A DNA stretch of 64,000 nt, taken from positions 124,001-188,000 of the forward strand of contig JUHI01000007.1 of the NCBI GenBank assembly GCA_000799755.1. The letters are read 5' to 3'. Shown here in pieces: positions 1 to 7,237 of this stretch. The notes under the pieces are model-generated. The model was not told where the DNA came from and made no database searches. It saw nothing but the letters and a program-made list of their open reading frames with translations. Origin of the DNA: Martinezella tropici. Its GTDB lineage: Bacteria > Pseudomonadota > Alphaproteobacteria > Rhizobiales > Rhizobiaceae. The translations under genes and the position numbers were made by a program. How positions within the stretch are numbered: position 1 is the first letter of the stretch; each line of letters begins with the position of its first letter.

Positions 1-657
1 GTGCCGCACACCGTCATCCAGCACGGCGTCGATCTCAACAGCTTCCATCCGCCGGAAAAGCCCGACGACCGCATGGCCGCAACCGGCCTGCCCGGCACCT
101 ATCTGATCGGCTGCTTCGGCCGCGTCCGCCATCAGAAAGGGACGGATCTGTTCGTCAAGGCGATGATCGAACTGCTGCCACACTACCCCGACTGGACCGC
201 CGTCGTCTGCGGCCGCGTAACGGCCGAGCATCGCGGTTTCGGCGATGAACTGGAAAAGATGGTGTCAGCGGCCGGCCTTTCCGATCGCATCCACTTCATG
301 GGTGAAGTCGATGACATCAAGCCCTGGTATCGCCGTGCGACCCTCTATGTCGCCCCGTCTCGCAATGAAGGTTTCGGGCTGACGCCGCTCGAAGCCATGG
401 CCTCCCGCACGGCCGTCGTCGCATCCGATGCCGGCGCTTACGCCGAAATGATCGTCCCGGGCGAAACCGGCGCCGTCGTGCCGGCCGGCGATGGCGAAGC
501 CCTGACCAGAGCGATCGCCTTTTATCTCGCCAATCCGGAAGAAGCGCGACTTCAGGGCGAGAATGCCGTGCGCCACGTGCGCAGCGAATTCGCACTTGAA
601 AAGGAAGCAACCGCCATCGGCGACGTCTACAAGAGGCTGCTCGTCGCCAACAGATGA
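1..657 (+). CDS. lpsB: LPS core mannosyltransferase, C-terminal part (5' end outside window)
   Basis: This is the C-terminal 218 residues of a GT-B glycosyltransferase of family 4; LpsB/LpcC proteins are about 350 residues, so the acceptor-binding half lies upstream of the window and the GTG at base 1 need not be the real start. The donor-binding Rossmann half is intact: the GRVRHQKG loop (residues 40-47) and the nucleotide-sugar motif EGFGLTPLE (123-131, the E-x7-E signature). The family adds mannose to the inner LPS core in the cytoplasm. The identification as LpsB rather than another GT4 rests on sequence character and on the following lps-lrp-trxB-lsrB neighbourhood known in Sinorhizobium. 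Confidence 0.8.
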   Translation: MPHTVIQHGVDLNSFHPPEKPDDRMAATGLPGTYLIGCFGRVRHQKGTDLFVKAMIELLPHYPDWTAVVCGRVTAEHRGFGDELEKMVSAAGLSDRIHFMGEVDDIKPWYRRATLYVAPSRNEGFGLTPLEAMASRTAVVASDAGAYAEMIVPGETGAVVPAGDGEALTRAIAFYLANPEEARLQGENAVRHVRSEFALEKEATAIGDVYKRLLVANR

Positions 658-666
658 GCGGCGAGA

Positions 667-1593
667 TCAGCGACCGAGATCGATGCCGTTGCGCTCGATG
701 AAATCGACCATCGAGCGGTCGTCCACCATATCTTCCTCGATGCTTTTGACGACGGCCAGCACCTTCTCCCGATATTTCGTCGCGCTGCTATCATAGGCCC
801 ATCCCCGAGCCAGTTTTTCCATCAGCTCCTGCCGGGATTTCGTATAATAATGATTGAGTTGCAGGAAACGGCTTGAATAGAACTCGGGAGACTTCCGGGC
901 ACGCCGTGTAAACCGTTTGCCGGCATCATTGGCCGTCAGATCCGCGTGGGCACGCGTCTTGAATTGATGCACGCTGACCTCGATAACTTCGCACGGGTCG
1001 ACGATACATTTGAAATTGCTGACATTTTCCTTTGATGTCATCGGATCGGCACCACGCATCGTATAGTTCAGCGTCAACGGTCCGTCGGGCGGCGTCTCAT
1101 GGCCGCTGGTGGCAAACATGTGCCACGGCAGCGAGACATTCGGAAAATCGCCGACGGCCTCCAACGCCTGCGCCACGGTCGTCGCCTCCTCCTTCGGAAG
1201 AAGGAATTCGTCGACGTCGATGAACGCCATCCAGCGGTAGTCGCCACCGAAATTCAGAATGGCATGCGCGAAAGTGATGACCTGACCGTTCAACAGCGCC
1301 GATGTCGACGCATCGCGCATGCGCCCGGCCCAGGGAATGATCGTCAATGTGTCTTCGTTCAGCAGGCTCCGAAGAAAGGTGCGGGTCTCGTCCGTCGAGC
1401 CATTGTCATAGACATAGAAGTGACGAATGCCGACAGCCTTATGAAAACGGACCCACTCCTCGATATAACGGGCCTCGTTCTTGACGCAGGCCGCAATCGC
1501 CACGCCATGCCGCCCTGCCCGTGGCTCCGGCGGATCGATGGATAGCTTCTTGGCGTCGGACGCCTTGGATTTCAGCCAACGCATAAGCTTCAT
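667..1593 (-). CDS. Glycosyltransferase family 92-like (DUF23) protein
   Basis: A 308-residue cytoplasmic GT-A-type glycosyltransferase. Visible motifs are CVKNEARYIEEWV (36-48), the YDNGSTD segment (62-68) and the metal-binding DVDEF (126-130), typical of the GT92/glyco_tranf_2_4 group. It is the last gene of an apparent lrp - DUF115-like - GT92 operon on the minus strand and ends 9 bp from the end of lpsB, with which it converges. Position implies a role in LPS core or O-chain decoration; acceptor and sugar cannot be read from sequence. In S. meliloti this position is held by lpsC-D-E, so the gene may be a lineage-specific replacement. The ATG at 1593 has an AAGG about 9 nt upstream. Confidence 0.75.
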   Translation of the reverse strand: MKLMRWLKSKASDAKKLSIDPPEPRAGRHGVAIAACVKNEARYIEEWVRFHKAVGIRHFYVYDNGSTDETRTFLRSLLNEDTLTIIPWAGRMRDASTSALLNGQVITFAHAILNFGGDYRWMAFIDVDEFLLPKEEATTVAQALEAVGDFPNVSLPWHMFATSGHETPPDGPLTLNYTMRGADPMTSKENVSNFKCIVDPCEVIEVSVHQFKTRAHADLTANDAGKRFTRRARKSPEFYSSRFLQLNHYYTKSRQELMEKLARGWAYDSSATKYREKVLAVVKSIEEDMVDDRSMVDFIERNGIDLGR

Positions 1594-1650
1594 TCGAGCA
1601 ACCTTACTTCAAACCCGCCGATAGCCGATCCCTGGCCATAGCGGCGCGTC

Positions 1651-2559
1651 TCACGCCTTCGAAGGGAGGGCAAACCTGTCATCATAGCCGAAATCATATT
1701 TCAGCAGCGCCGAAATGGGGGAATAGTTGACGAAGGAGACGCGACGCTCCGCGGCAATCTGCCGGGCAAGCACCAAATGTTCTATGATGCGTCCCTCCGC
1801 TCGCGCGATACCGGAGAAAGCAGTGGCACGGTGATCTTCGTAAAAGCGCGGCTCTCGCGCATTGGAGATATCGATCCCGAGAAAGCCGACCTTATCTTGC
1901 GCGCAATAGAGGGCAAACTGCAGCGCTGATACGGCGACAGATCCGCCCAGGAACACGCCCCGGTCCGGTGAAAGCGAGAAGCCCGCGGAGCCTGTCCCGT
2001 TCAGGCGCACATATTGCAGCTTCTTGAGATCGTCGACCGAGCGGCGATGGGCGCCATAGGGTTTGCGGATATCGTCGATCAGGATGATCGTCTTGTCCGC
2101 CAGCCAGCCTTTGTCGATCTCGCAAAGCGCACGCAATACGGCAACGGACAGCAGACACAGAGACCCAGGCGCGATCTTCTTGCGCATCGTATCGCCATGC
2201 CGCCAAACGAAGCGCTCATCCTCGACCGCAACCGCCAGCGGCTCGCCGATCCGCTCGCCGCTCAGGCGAACTGCACCGTTCAGAAGAATGGCGCTCCGGG
2301 GCTCAAGCTCGCTCAGATCGCAATTGCGAATCGAAGGGCCGGAGCCGACGATATAGATGGTTTCGCCCGAGCGTTCGCGCAGCCGGTCCATGCCGGCAAG
2401 GCTGGCGATCTTGGCGCCGCGATAATGCACCTCGCTGACGCTTTGGCTGCGGACGATGCTAAGCCCCGGGAACCAATCTTGCGCATGAGCCCGCGAGCCG
2501 CCCAGAAAAAGGCGCACGCCGGACTTGATCAGCGACCGATGCCATGGGCGATCCGCCAT
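1651..2559 (-). CDS. MptE/DUF115-like Rossmann protein, probable surface-polysaccharide enzyme
   Basis: A 302-residue protein without signal peptide. The segment YIVGSGPSIRNCDL (69-82) is the glycine-rich loop and 'GPS' signature of DUF115/6-hydroxymethylpterin pyrophosphokinase MptE-like proteins, a fold often found in glycan and Maf-type transfer enzymes; a later FLGIDISN segment fits the same fold. It starts 4 nt after the lrp stop, so it is probably translationally coupled to lrp, and precedes the GT92 gene. Context points to LPS biosynthesis, but the reaction is unknown. The family call is moderately sure and the function is inferred. Confidence 0.6.
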   Translation of the reverse strand: MADRPWHRSLIKSGVRLFLGGSRAHAQDWFPGLSIVRSQSVSEVHYRGAKIASLAGMDRLRERSGETIYIVGSGPSIRNCDLSELEPRSAILLNGAVRLSGERIGEPLAVAVEDERFVWRHGDTMRKKIAPGSLCLLSVAVLRALCEIDKGWLADKTIILIDDIRKPYGAHRRSVDDLKKLQYVRLNGTGSAGFSLSPDRGVFLGGSVAVSALQFALYCAQDKVGFLGIDISNAREPRFYEDHRATAFSGIARAEGRIIEHLVLARQIAAERRVSFVNYSPISALLKYDFGYDDRFALPSKA

Positions 2560-2563
2560 GCGC

Positions 2564-3031
2564 TCAGAGCTCCACCAGCCCGAGCTTCTTGACTTGCCGG
2601 ATGGTCAGCATGGTACGCACGGTGTCCACATGTTCATTCGCCGTCAGAACTTCGATGACGAAATCCTGAAAGCGGGTGAGATTTTCCGCAACGCAGTGCA
2701 ACAAGAAATCACTGTCGCCCGATACCATCCAGGCTTGTCGAACGAGTGGCCAAGCTGCGGTCGCACCGGCAAAGGCCTTGAGATTGGCCTCCGATTGATG
2801 CTTGAGGCCGACCATGCAGAATGCCACGAGATCGAAGCCCAGTTTCGGGCTGTTCAACATGGCGTGATAGCCTTCGATGACACCCGCCTCTTCCAGCTTG
2901 CGCACCCGGCGCAGGCACGGCGGCGCCGAAATGCCGACCCTGTCAGCGAGTTCGACGTTGGTCATGCGTCCGTCCCGCTGGAGTTCCCGCAGAATCTTGA
3001 TATCGATGGCATCGAGCTCAGCGCGAAGCAC
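2564..3031 (-). CDS. lrp: Lrp/AsnC-family transcriptional regulator
   Basis: A 155-residue feast/famine regulator: an N-terminal winged helix-turn-helix (about residues 5-60, with ILRELQRDGRMTNVELADRV and PPCLRRVRKLEEAGVI) followed by a RAM effector domain (about 70-145). Such proteins form dimers to octamers and bind amino acids. It is the first gene of the operon running into the two LPS genes and is divergent from trxB. In S. meliloti the equivalent lrp3-lps operon is reported to be activated by LsrB, encoded 1.2 kb away; I recall this from the literature and cannot test it here. Confidence 0.88.
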   Translation of the reverse strand: MLRAELDAIDIKILRELQRDGRMTNVELADRVGISAPPCLRRVRKLEEAGVIEGYHAMLNSPKLGFDLVAFCMVGLKHQSEANLKAFAGATAAWPLVRQAWMVSGDSDFLLHCVAENLTRFQDFVIEVLTANEHVDTVRTMLTIRQVKKLGLVEL

Positions 3032-3055
3032 TTTTTAGCCTTTCTTTAATTCCCC

Positions 3056-3080
3056 CTCGCCAGCTTCTATATAAGGCGAG
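3056..3080. promoter_or_regulatory. Inverted repeat in the lrp leader/promoter region
   Basis: CTCGCC (3056-3061) and GGCGAG (3075-3080) form a perfect 6-bp inverted repeat around a TATATA core, 25-50 bp upstream of the lrp ATG. It may be an operator overlapping the lrp -10 region (Lrp proteins often autoregulate) or a small hairpin. This is seen in sequence; the role is inferred. Confidence 0.3.
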
Positions 3081-3117
3081 AAAATACGCAAGAAAGTTTC
3101 TCTAGCGTAACTGATTC

Positions 3118-3147
3118 TTACACAAACCAGATTTGCTCTGTGTGTAA
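3118..3147. promoter_or_regulatory. 7-bp dyad between lrp and trxB
   Basis: TTACACA (3118-3124) and TGTGTAA (3141-3147) are perfect inverted copies separated by 16 bp, in the middle of the divergent lrp/trxB intergenic region and about 125 bp upstream of the trxB ATG. The arrangement suits a binding site for a dimeric regulator of either or both genes. Which protein binds is unknown. Confidence 0.3.
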
Positions 3148-3269
3148 TGCAAGGCTGCCCTTGAATAAATGCATAAGGCAATCATAAATGAAGCAGCGGA
3201 TCGCGAAATCGCCGGCTTTGCGCGCTTGAAGCCGCGGTTTCCAAATCGCCGAAATTGAAAGGACTGACT

Positions 3270-4244
3270 ATGCCTGCCCGCCATACAAAGGTGCTCATCA
3301 TCGGCTCCGGCCCAGCCGGCTATACCGCCGCGGTTTACGCTGCGCGCGCCATGCTGCAGCCGGTTCTGATCGCCGGTCTCGAACAGGGCGGCCAGCTGAT
3401 GATCACGACGGATGTCGAAAACTATCCCGGTTTTGCCGATCCGATCCAGGGTCCGTGGCTGATGGAGCAGATGCTTCAGCAAGCCCAGCATGTCGGCGCG
3501 GAGATCGTCAACGACCTCGTGACCGAAGTCGATACCAGCAAACGTCCTTTCGTCGCTCACACCGACAGCGGCCAGGTCTGGACCGCCGATACGCTCATCA
3601 TCGCCACCGGCGCCAAGGCCAAGTGGCTTGGGATCGAGAGTGAACAGCACTTCCAGGGCTTCGGCGTTTCCGCCTGCGCCACCTGCGACGGCTTCTTCTA
3701 TCGCAACAAGGACGTGATCGTAGTGGGCGGCGGCAACAGTGCCGTCGAGGAAGCACTCTATTTGTCCAACATCGCCAAGTCGGTAACCGTCGTGCATCGC
3801 CGCGATACCTTCCGCTCGGAAAAAATCCTGCAGGAACGCCTGTTTGCCAAGGCAAACGTCAGGATTCTCTGGAACACCGAGGTTGCCGAGATCACCGGTA
3901 CGCCGGCCAAGCCACCGATGCCGCCATCGGTCACGGGTGCCCGCCTGCGCGATGCGCGCACCGGCGCCATCACCGAACTGCCGATCGACGGCGTCTTCGT
4001 CGCCATCGGTCATGCCCCGGCGACCGAGCTGTTCAAGGGCAAGCTAAAACTGAAGGATAATGGTTATCTCTGGACCGCACCGGATTCGACCGCGACAAAC
4101 GTCGAGGGCATCTATGCAGCCGGTGACGTGACCGACGATACGTTCCGGCAGGCGATCACGGCAGCGGGGATGGGCTGCATGGCCGCGCTTGAAGCGGAAC
4201 GCTACCTGACCGGGCACATGCCCGTCGCCGTGGCTGCGGAGTGA
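3270..4244 (+). CDS. trxB: Thioredoxin reductase (NADPH)
   Basis: A 324-residue flavoprotein that passes electrons from NADPH through FAD to thioredoxin in the cytoplasm. Visible are the FAD-binding GSGPAGYTAA loop (12-21), the redox-active CATC (Cys136/Cys139), a GGGNSAVEEA NADPH loop and the C-terminal YAAGDV motif. The ATG at 3270 was chosen over an in-frame TTG at 3255 because AAGGA lies 7 nt upstream. The gene ends 23 bp before the start of lsrB on the same strand, so the two are probably cotranscribed, which ties the thiol-reducing enzyme to a redox-responsive regulator. Confidence 0.95.
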   Translation: MPARHTKVLIIGSGPAGYTAAVYAARAMLQPVLIAGLEQGGQLMITTDVENYPGFADPIQGPWLMEQMLQQAQHVGAEIVNDLVTEVDTSKRPFVAHTDSGQVWTADTLIIATGAKAKWLGIESEQHFQGFGVSACATCDGFFYRNKDVIVVGGGNSAVEEALYLSNIAKSVTVVHRRDTFRSEKILQERLFAKANVRILWNTEVAEITGTPAKPPMPPSVTGARLRDARTGAITELPIDGVFVAIGHAPATELFKGKLKLKDNGYLWTAPDSTATNVEGIYAAGDVTDDTFRQAITAAGMGCMAALEAERYLTGHMPVAVAAE

Positions 4245-4267
4245 TGCAGCCGATGAGGGGAAACGGC

Positions 4268-5164
4268 ATGCCATTGGATTGGGACAAGCTGCGTATCTTT
4301 CACGCGGCTGCCGAAGCGGGTTCGTTCACGCACGCGGCCGACAAATTGCATTTGTCCCAATCCGCCATCAGCCGACAGGTCAGCGCTCTCGAGCAGGATG
4401 TCGGTATAAAACTCTTCCATCGCCATGCGCGCGGCCTCATCCTGACCGAACAGGGTGAGCTGCTCTATCGCACGGCCCACGACGTTCTGCTGAAGCTCGA
4501 AACGGTCAAGATGCAATTGACCGAAACGACCGACAAGCCGAGCGGCAAGCTGCGCGTGACGACGACGGTCGGTCTCGGCCAGGGCTGGCTGACGGACAAG
4601 ATCCAGGAATTCCTCCAGCTTTATCCTGACATGTCGATCCAGCTGATCCTCGACAACGAGGAACTGGACGTGAACATGCGCCATGCGGATTGCGCCATTC
4701 GCCTGCGTCAGCCGCAGCAATCGGATCTCATCCAGCGCAAGCTCTTCACCGTGCACATGCACGTCTATGCCGCCCCCTCCTATATCAACCGCTACGGCGA
4801 GCCGCAGTCGGTGGAGGATCTGGACGAGCATCGCATCATCAGCTTCGGCGAACCGGCACCGAACTACCTTCTCGACGTTAACTGGCTGGAGATCGCCGGC
4901 AGGTCGTCGGACAACAAGCGCGCGCCGCATCTGCAGATCAACAGCCAGACCTCGATCAAGCGCGCCTGCCTGCTCGGCATCGGCATCGCCGTGCTGCCGG
5001 ACTACATCGTCGGCCGCGACCCAGGTCTCATTCAGCTCGCGATCAACGCGGATGTGCCGTCCTTCGACACATATTTCTGCTATCCCGATGAAATGAAAAA
5101 CGCAGCTAAGCTCAAGGTTTTTCGTGATTTTATCGTCGCCAAGGCCCGTAACTGGAATTTCTGA
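4268..5164 (+). CDS. lsrB: LysR-type regulator LsrB/VtlR
   Basis: A 298-residue LysR regulator, very close to what I recall of Sinorhizobium LsrB and Brucella VtlR: N-terminal winged helix (LDWDKLRIFH, then LSQSAISRQVSALEQ) and a periplasmic-binding-protein-like effector domain. Cysteines are at 142, 234 and 271. Two of them (142 and 234) fit the spacing of cysteines reported as redox-sensing in S. meliloti LsrB; an alanine (168) lies where I would expect the third. The ATG at 4268 follows GAGGGG; an upstream ATG at 4253 or 4244 would add a short extension. The gene lies immediately upstream of two AbcR-type sRNA genes, as in other Rhizobiales where it activates one of them. Confidence 0.9.
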   Translation: MPLDWDKLRIFHAAAEAGSFTHAADKLHLSQSAISRQVSALEQDVGIKLFHRHARGLILTEQGELLYRTAHDVLLKLETVKMQLTETTDKPSGKLRVTTTVGLGQGWLTDKIQEFLQLYPDMSIQLILDNEELDVNMRHADCAIRLRQPQQSDLIQRKLFTVHMHVYAAPSYINRYGEPQSVEDLDEHRIISFGEPAPNYLLDVNWLEIAGRSSDNKRAPHLQINSQTSIKRACLLGIGIAVLPDYIVGRDPGLIQLAINADVPSFDTYFCYPDEMKNAAKLKVFRDFIVAKARNWNF

Positions 5165-5225
5165 CGAAGGTAAGTCACTGATAACGAACTCTTTTTAGCA
5201 CTAGTATATCAGCCACGCATATGAC

Positions 5226-5280
5226 GCATAGCTGATATGCACAAAACAGAGTTGAAGCCTGCACATTTAACTACCATATC
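5226..5280 (+). promoter_or_regulatory. Promoter and LysR-type dyad of first AbcR-like sRNA
   Basis: A 15-bp dyad GCAT-N7-ATGC (5226-5240) is followed after 11 bp by TTGAAG (5252-5257, -35) and after 17 bp by CATATC (5275-5280, -10). The dyad centre is about 54 bp upstream of the predicted start, where LysR activators usually bind. The same elements recur with identical spacing 203 bp downstream. LsrB, the adjacent LysR protein, is the obvious candidate; this is inference. Confidence 0.6.
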
Positions 5281-5287
5281 GCTAATA

Positions 5288-5402
5288 GCTGATGCACACG
5301 GTGGCTTTTCCTCCCAGTTCCACCGCATTGGCTGTTCCCCTCTGGAGGTTTTTGACCTTCATACCTATAGGGCCCTGGTTTACTCCGGCGGCCCTTTTTT
5401 TT
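5288..5402 (+). ncRNA. abcR: AbcR-type trans-acting small RNA, copy 1
   Basis: About 115 nt, from 8 nt after the -10 box to the end of a T-run. A C-rich segment TTTTCCTCCCAG (5307-5318) can pair with Shine-Dalgarno sequences and can also fold with CTGGAGG (5342-5348). The RNA ends in an intrinsic terminator: AGGGCC (5369-5374) pairs with GGCCCT (5390-5395), followed by eight Ts. Location next to lsrB, tandem arrangement, length and the CCTCCC motifs match the alpha-r15/AbcR family, Hfq-dependent repressors of ABC-transporter binding-protein mRNAs in Rhizobiales. The 5' end is predicted only. Confidence 0.85.
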
Positions 5403-5428
5403 GCCCTTTTGAAGCTCGCTTTGCAAAC

Positions 5429-5483
5429 GCATAACTGCCATGCACAAAAAAGCATTGCGCACTGCACAAATTAGCATCATAAC
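5429..5483 (+). promoter_or_regulatory. Promoter and LysR-type dyad of second AbcR-like sRNA
   Basis: GCAT-N7-ATGC (5429-5443), 11 bp, TTGCGC (5455-5460), 17 bp, CATAAC (5478-5483). Every element sits exactly 203 bp from its counterpart in the first promoter. The dyad arms are conserved although the 7-bp centre differs (AGCTGAT versus AACTGCC), suggesting selection on the arms. The -35 and -10 boxes differ between copies, so the two promoters may differ in basal strength. Confidence 0.6.
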
Positions 5484-5490
5484 GCACACA

Positions 5491-5606
5491 GCTGATGCAC
5501 ATGGTGGCTTTTCCTCCCAGTTCCACCGCATTGGCTGTTCCCCTCTGGAGGTTTTGACCTTCACACCTATAAGGGCCCTGGTTTATACCGGTGGCCCTCT
5601 TTTTTT
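5491..5606 (+). ncRNA. abcR: AbcR-type trans-acting small RNA, copy 2
   Basis: About 116 nt, a near-identical tandem copy of the upstream sRNA. The first roughly 60 nt, including the CCTCCC segment (5513-5518) and the GGCTGTTCCCC segment, are nearly unchanged. Differences cluster in the 3' third: one T lost, one A gained, and compensated or loop changes in the terminator (AGGGCC 5572-5577, GGCCCT 5593-5598, then a T-run to 5606). Retention of both anti-Shine-Dalgarno regions suggests overlapping targets. Which copy corresponds to AbcR1 or AbcR2 of other genera is not decidable from order alone. Confidence 0.85.
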
Positions 5607-5672
5607 GCCCAATTTCTAAGCACGCGCTCCAGCTGCCTTGCAGAAAATAATATCTTGCGCCGCTCTTGATAT

Positions 5673-5710
5673 ATCGAAAACCATCGATACATAAATCGAA
5701 ATTATTCGAT
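5673..5710. promoter_or_regulatory. Two tandem 16-bp operators upstream of arsR
   Basis: ATCGAA-ATTA-TTCGAT (5695-5710) is a perfect palindrome; ATCGAA-AACC-ATCGAT (5673-5688) is the same site with one mismatched base. Starts are 22 bp apart, about two helical turns, and the proximal site is 18 bp from the ArsR ATG. This is a classic layout for autoregulation by an ArsR-family dimer controlling the arsR-MFS transcript. Confidence 0.6.
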
Positions 5711-5728
5711 ATTCATGCGGTGAACGCC

Positions 5729-6022
5729 ATGGACAAGAACGAGATATTGAAAGCGCTGGCCAACCCGGCTCGACTGGAAATCCTCAATCATCTGAAAGAT
5801 CCACACACACATTTCCCGACCCAGGAACATCCTCTGGAGCTGGGCGTCTGCGCGAGCCAGTTCGAACGCTGCGGCCTGTCGCAGTCGACGGTCTCAGCCC
5901 ATCTCAGTACGCTGCATCGGGCCGGACTGGTGACCACCCGGCGCCTCGGCCAGTGGATTTTCTACAAACGCAATGAGGAAACGATCGCCGAATTCCTCGC
6001 GGCCATGCAGAAGGAGCTGTGA
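5729..6022 (+). CDS. ArsR-family winged-helix repressor
   Basis: A 97-residue single-domain winged-helix protein. Recognition region CGLSQSTVSAHLSTLHRAG (48-66) followed by a wing ending QWIFYKRN. Cys41 and Cys48 flank the start of the recognition helix, so a thiol or metal switch is possible, but the standard ArsR/SmtB metal motif is not evident. The ATG at 5729 is chosen because the domain begins there and the upstream reading covers the operators. It is 2 nt from the following MFS gene. The same position next to the AbcR locus is held by an ArsR-like gene in S. meliloti. Confidence 0.85.
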   Translation: MDKNEILKALANPARLEILNHLKDPHTHFPTQEHPLELGVCASQFERCGLSQSTVSAHLSTLHRAGLVTTRRLGQWIFYKRNEETIAEFLAAMQKEL

Positions 6023-6024
6023 CG

Positions 6025-7191
6025 ATGCCTCTTGCGCTCCTCGTCCTTGCCCTCAGCTCCTTCGCCATCGGCACGACAGAATTCGTCATCATGGGACTGC
6101 TGCCGGAAGTGGCTTCCGACCTGTCCGTCACCATTCCCCAAGCCGGCTGGCTCGTCACCGGTTATGCGCTGGCGGTTGCGATCGGCGCGCCGATCATGGC
6201 GGTCTCGACAGCGCATCTGCGCAGACGCTCGGCACTCATCATGCTGATGGGTTTCTTTATTCTCGGCAATCTTCTCTGCGCTATCGCTCCCAATTACTGG
6301 GTCCTGATGATTGCCCGTATCGTGACAGCACTTTGCCATGGCGCGTTTTTCGGCATCGGCTCGGTGGTTGCGGCGAGCCTCGTGGCCGAGGATCGCAAGG
6401 CCCGCGCCGTCGCCCTGATGTTCACCGGCCTGACGCTCGCCAATGTGCTTGGCGTTCCGCTCGGCACGGCATTCGGTCAGGCCTTTGGCTGGCGCGCGCC
6501 GTTCTGGATCGTGACACTGCTCGGCGTCGCCTCGATCGCCGGTCTCGTCGCCGTGCTGCCCAAGAATGAGGAAGCTCGCGAAGGCAGCCTTGGCCGTGAA
6601 ATCGCCGCACTGCGTGGCCTTGGCCTCTGGCTGGCATTGCTGACAACCGTGTTCTTCTCGGCCGCGATGTTCGCACTCTTTACCTATATCGCTCCGATGC
6701 TGCGTGATGTCACCGGCGTCTCGCCCGAGACGGTGACCTGGACACTGCTGTCGATCGGCGTCGGCCTGACGATCGGCAATCTGATCGGCGGCAAGCTCGC
6801 GGACTGGCGCCTTGGCACCACGCTTGCCGGCGTCTTCCTGGCAATTGCCGTGACCTCGGCGATCTTCAGCATCACCATCCACTCGCTCATCGGCGCCGAG
6901 ATCACGCTTTTCCTGTGGGCTGCCGCAGCTTTCGCAGCTGTACCGGCATTGCAGATCAATGTCGTCAACTTCGGCAAGGACGCGCCGAACCTCGTATCCA
7001 CGATCAACATCGGCGCCTTCAACACCGGCAATGCGCTTGGCGCCTGGATTGGCGGCGTTGTCATCGACGAGGGCTTTTCCCTGGCTCAGGTGCCGCTCGC
7101 CGGCTCGGCCATGGCAATCCTCGGCTTCCTGACAGTCATGCTGACCTTTGTCGCCATACGTCCCAAAGACGAAGTGCTCACCTCGCCCTGA
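6025..7191 (+). CDS. MFS efflux transporter (AraJ/SotB-like DHA1 family)
   Basis: A 388-residue inner-membrane transporter with 12 predicted hydrophobic segments. The start LVLALSSFAIGTTEFVIMG is characteristic of the AraJ/SotB/YdhP drug:H+ antiporter-1 group. AAGGAG at 6011-6016, inside the end of arsR, places the start at ATG 6025 rather than the overlapping GTG 6019. It lies between the ArsR repressor and an old yellow enzyme; efflux plus enzymatic reduction of an electrophilic or aromatic compound is a plausible theme. The substrate is unknown. Confidence 0.85.
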   Translation: MPLALLVLALSSFAIGTTEFVIMGLLPEVASDLSVTIPQAGWLVTGYALAVAIGAPIMAVSTAHLRRRSALIMLMGFFILGNLLCAIAPNYWVLMIARIVTALCHGAFFGIGSVVAASLVAEDRKARAVALMFTGLTLANVLGVPLGTAFGQAFGWRAPFWIVTLLGVASIAGLVAVLPKNEEAREGSLGREIAALRGLGLWLALLTTVFFSAAMFALFTYIAPMLRDVTGVSPETVTWTLLSIGVGLTIGNLIGGKLADWRLGTTLAGVFLAIAVTSAIFSITIHSLIGAEITLFLWAAAAFAAVPALQINVVNFGKDAPNLVSTINIGAFNTGNALGAWIGGVVIDEGFSLAQVPLAGSAMAILGFLTVMLTFVAIRPKDEVLTSP

Positions 7192-7237
7192 GGCTTTCCT
7201 TCCCTCCTTCTTCTCCCCCATAGAAAGGACTATCCCA

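Noticed and set aside
5237..5564. Small open frames across the sRNA region (65 and 97 codons)
   Set aside because: They exist only because the duplicated sRNA sequence happens to be open. Both copies have promoters and terminators for RNA genes and the peptides have no family character.
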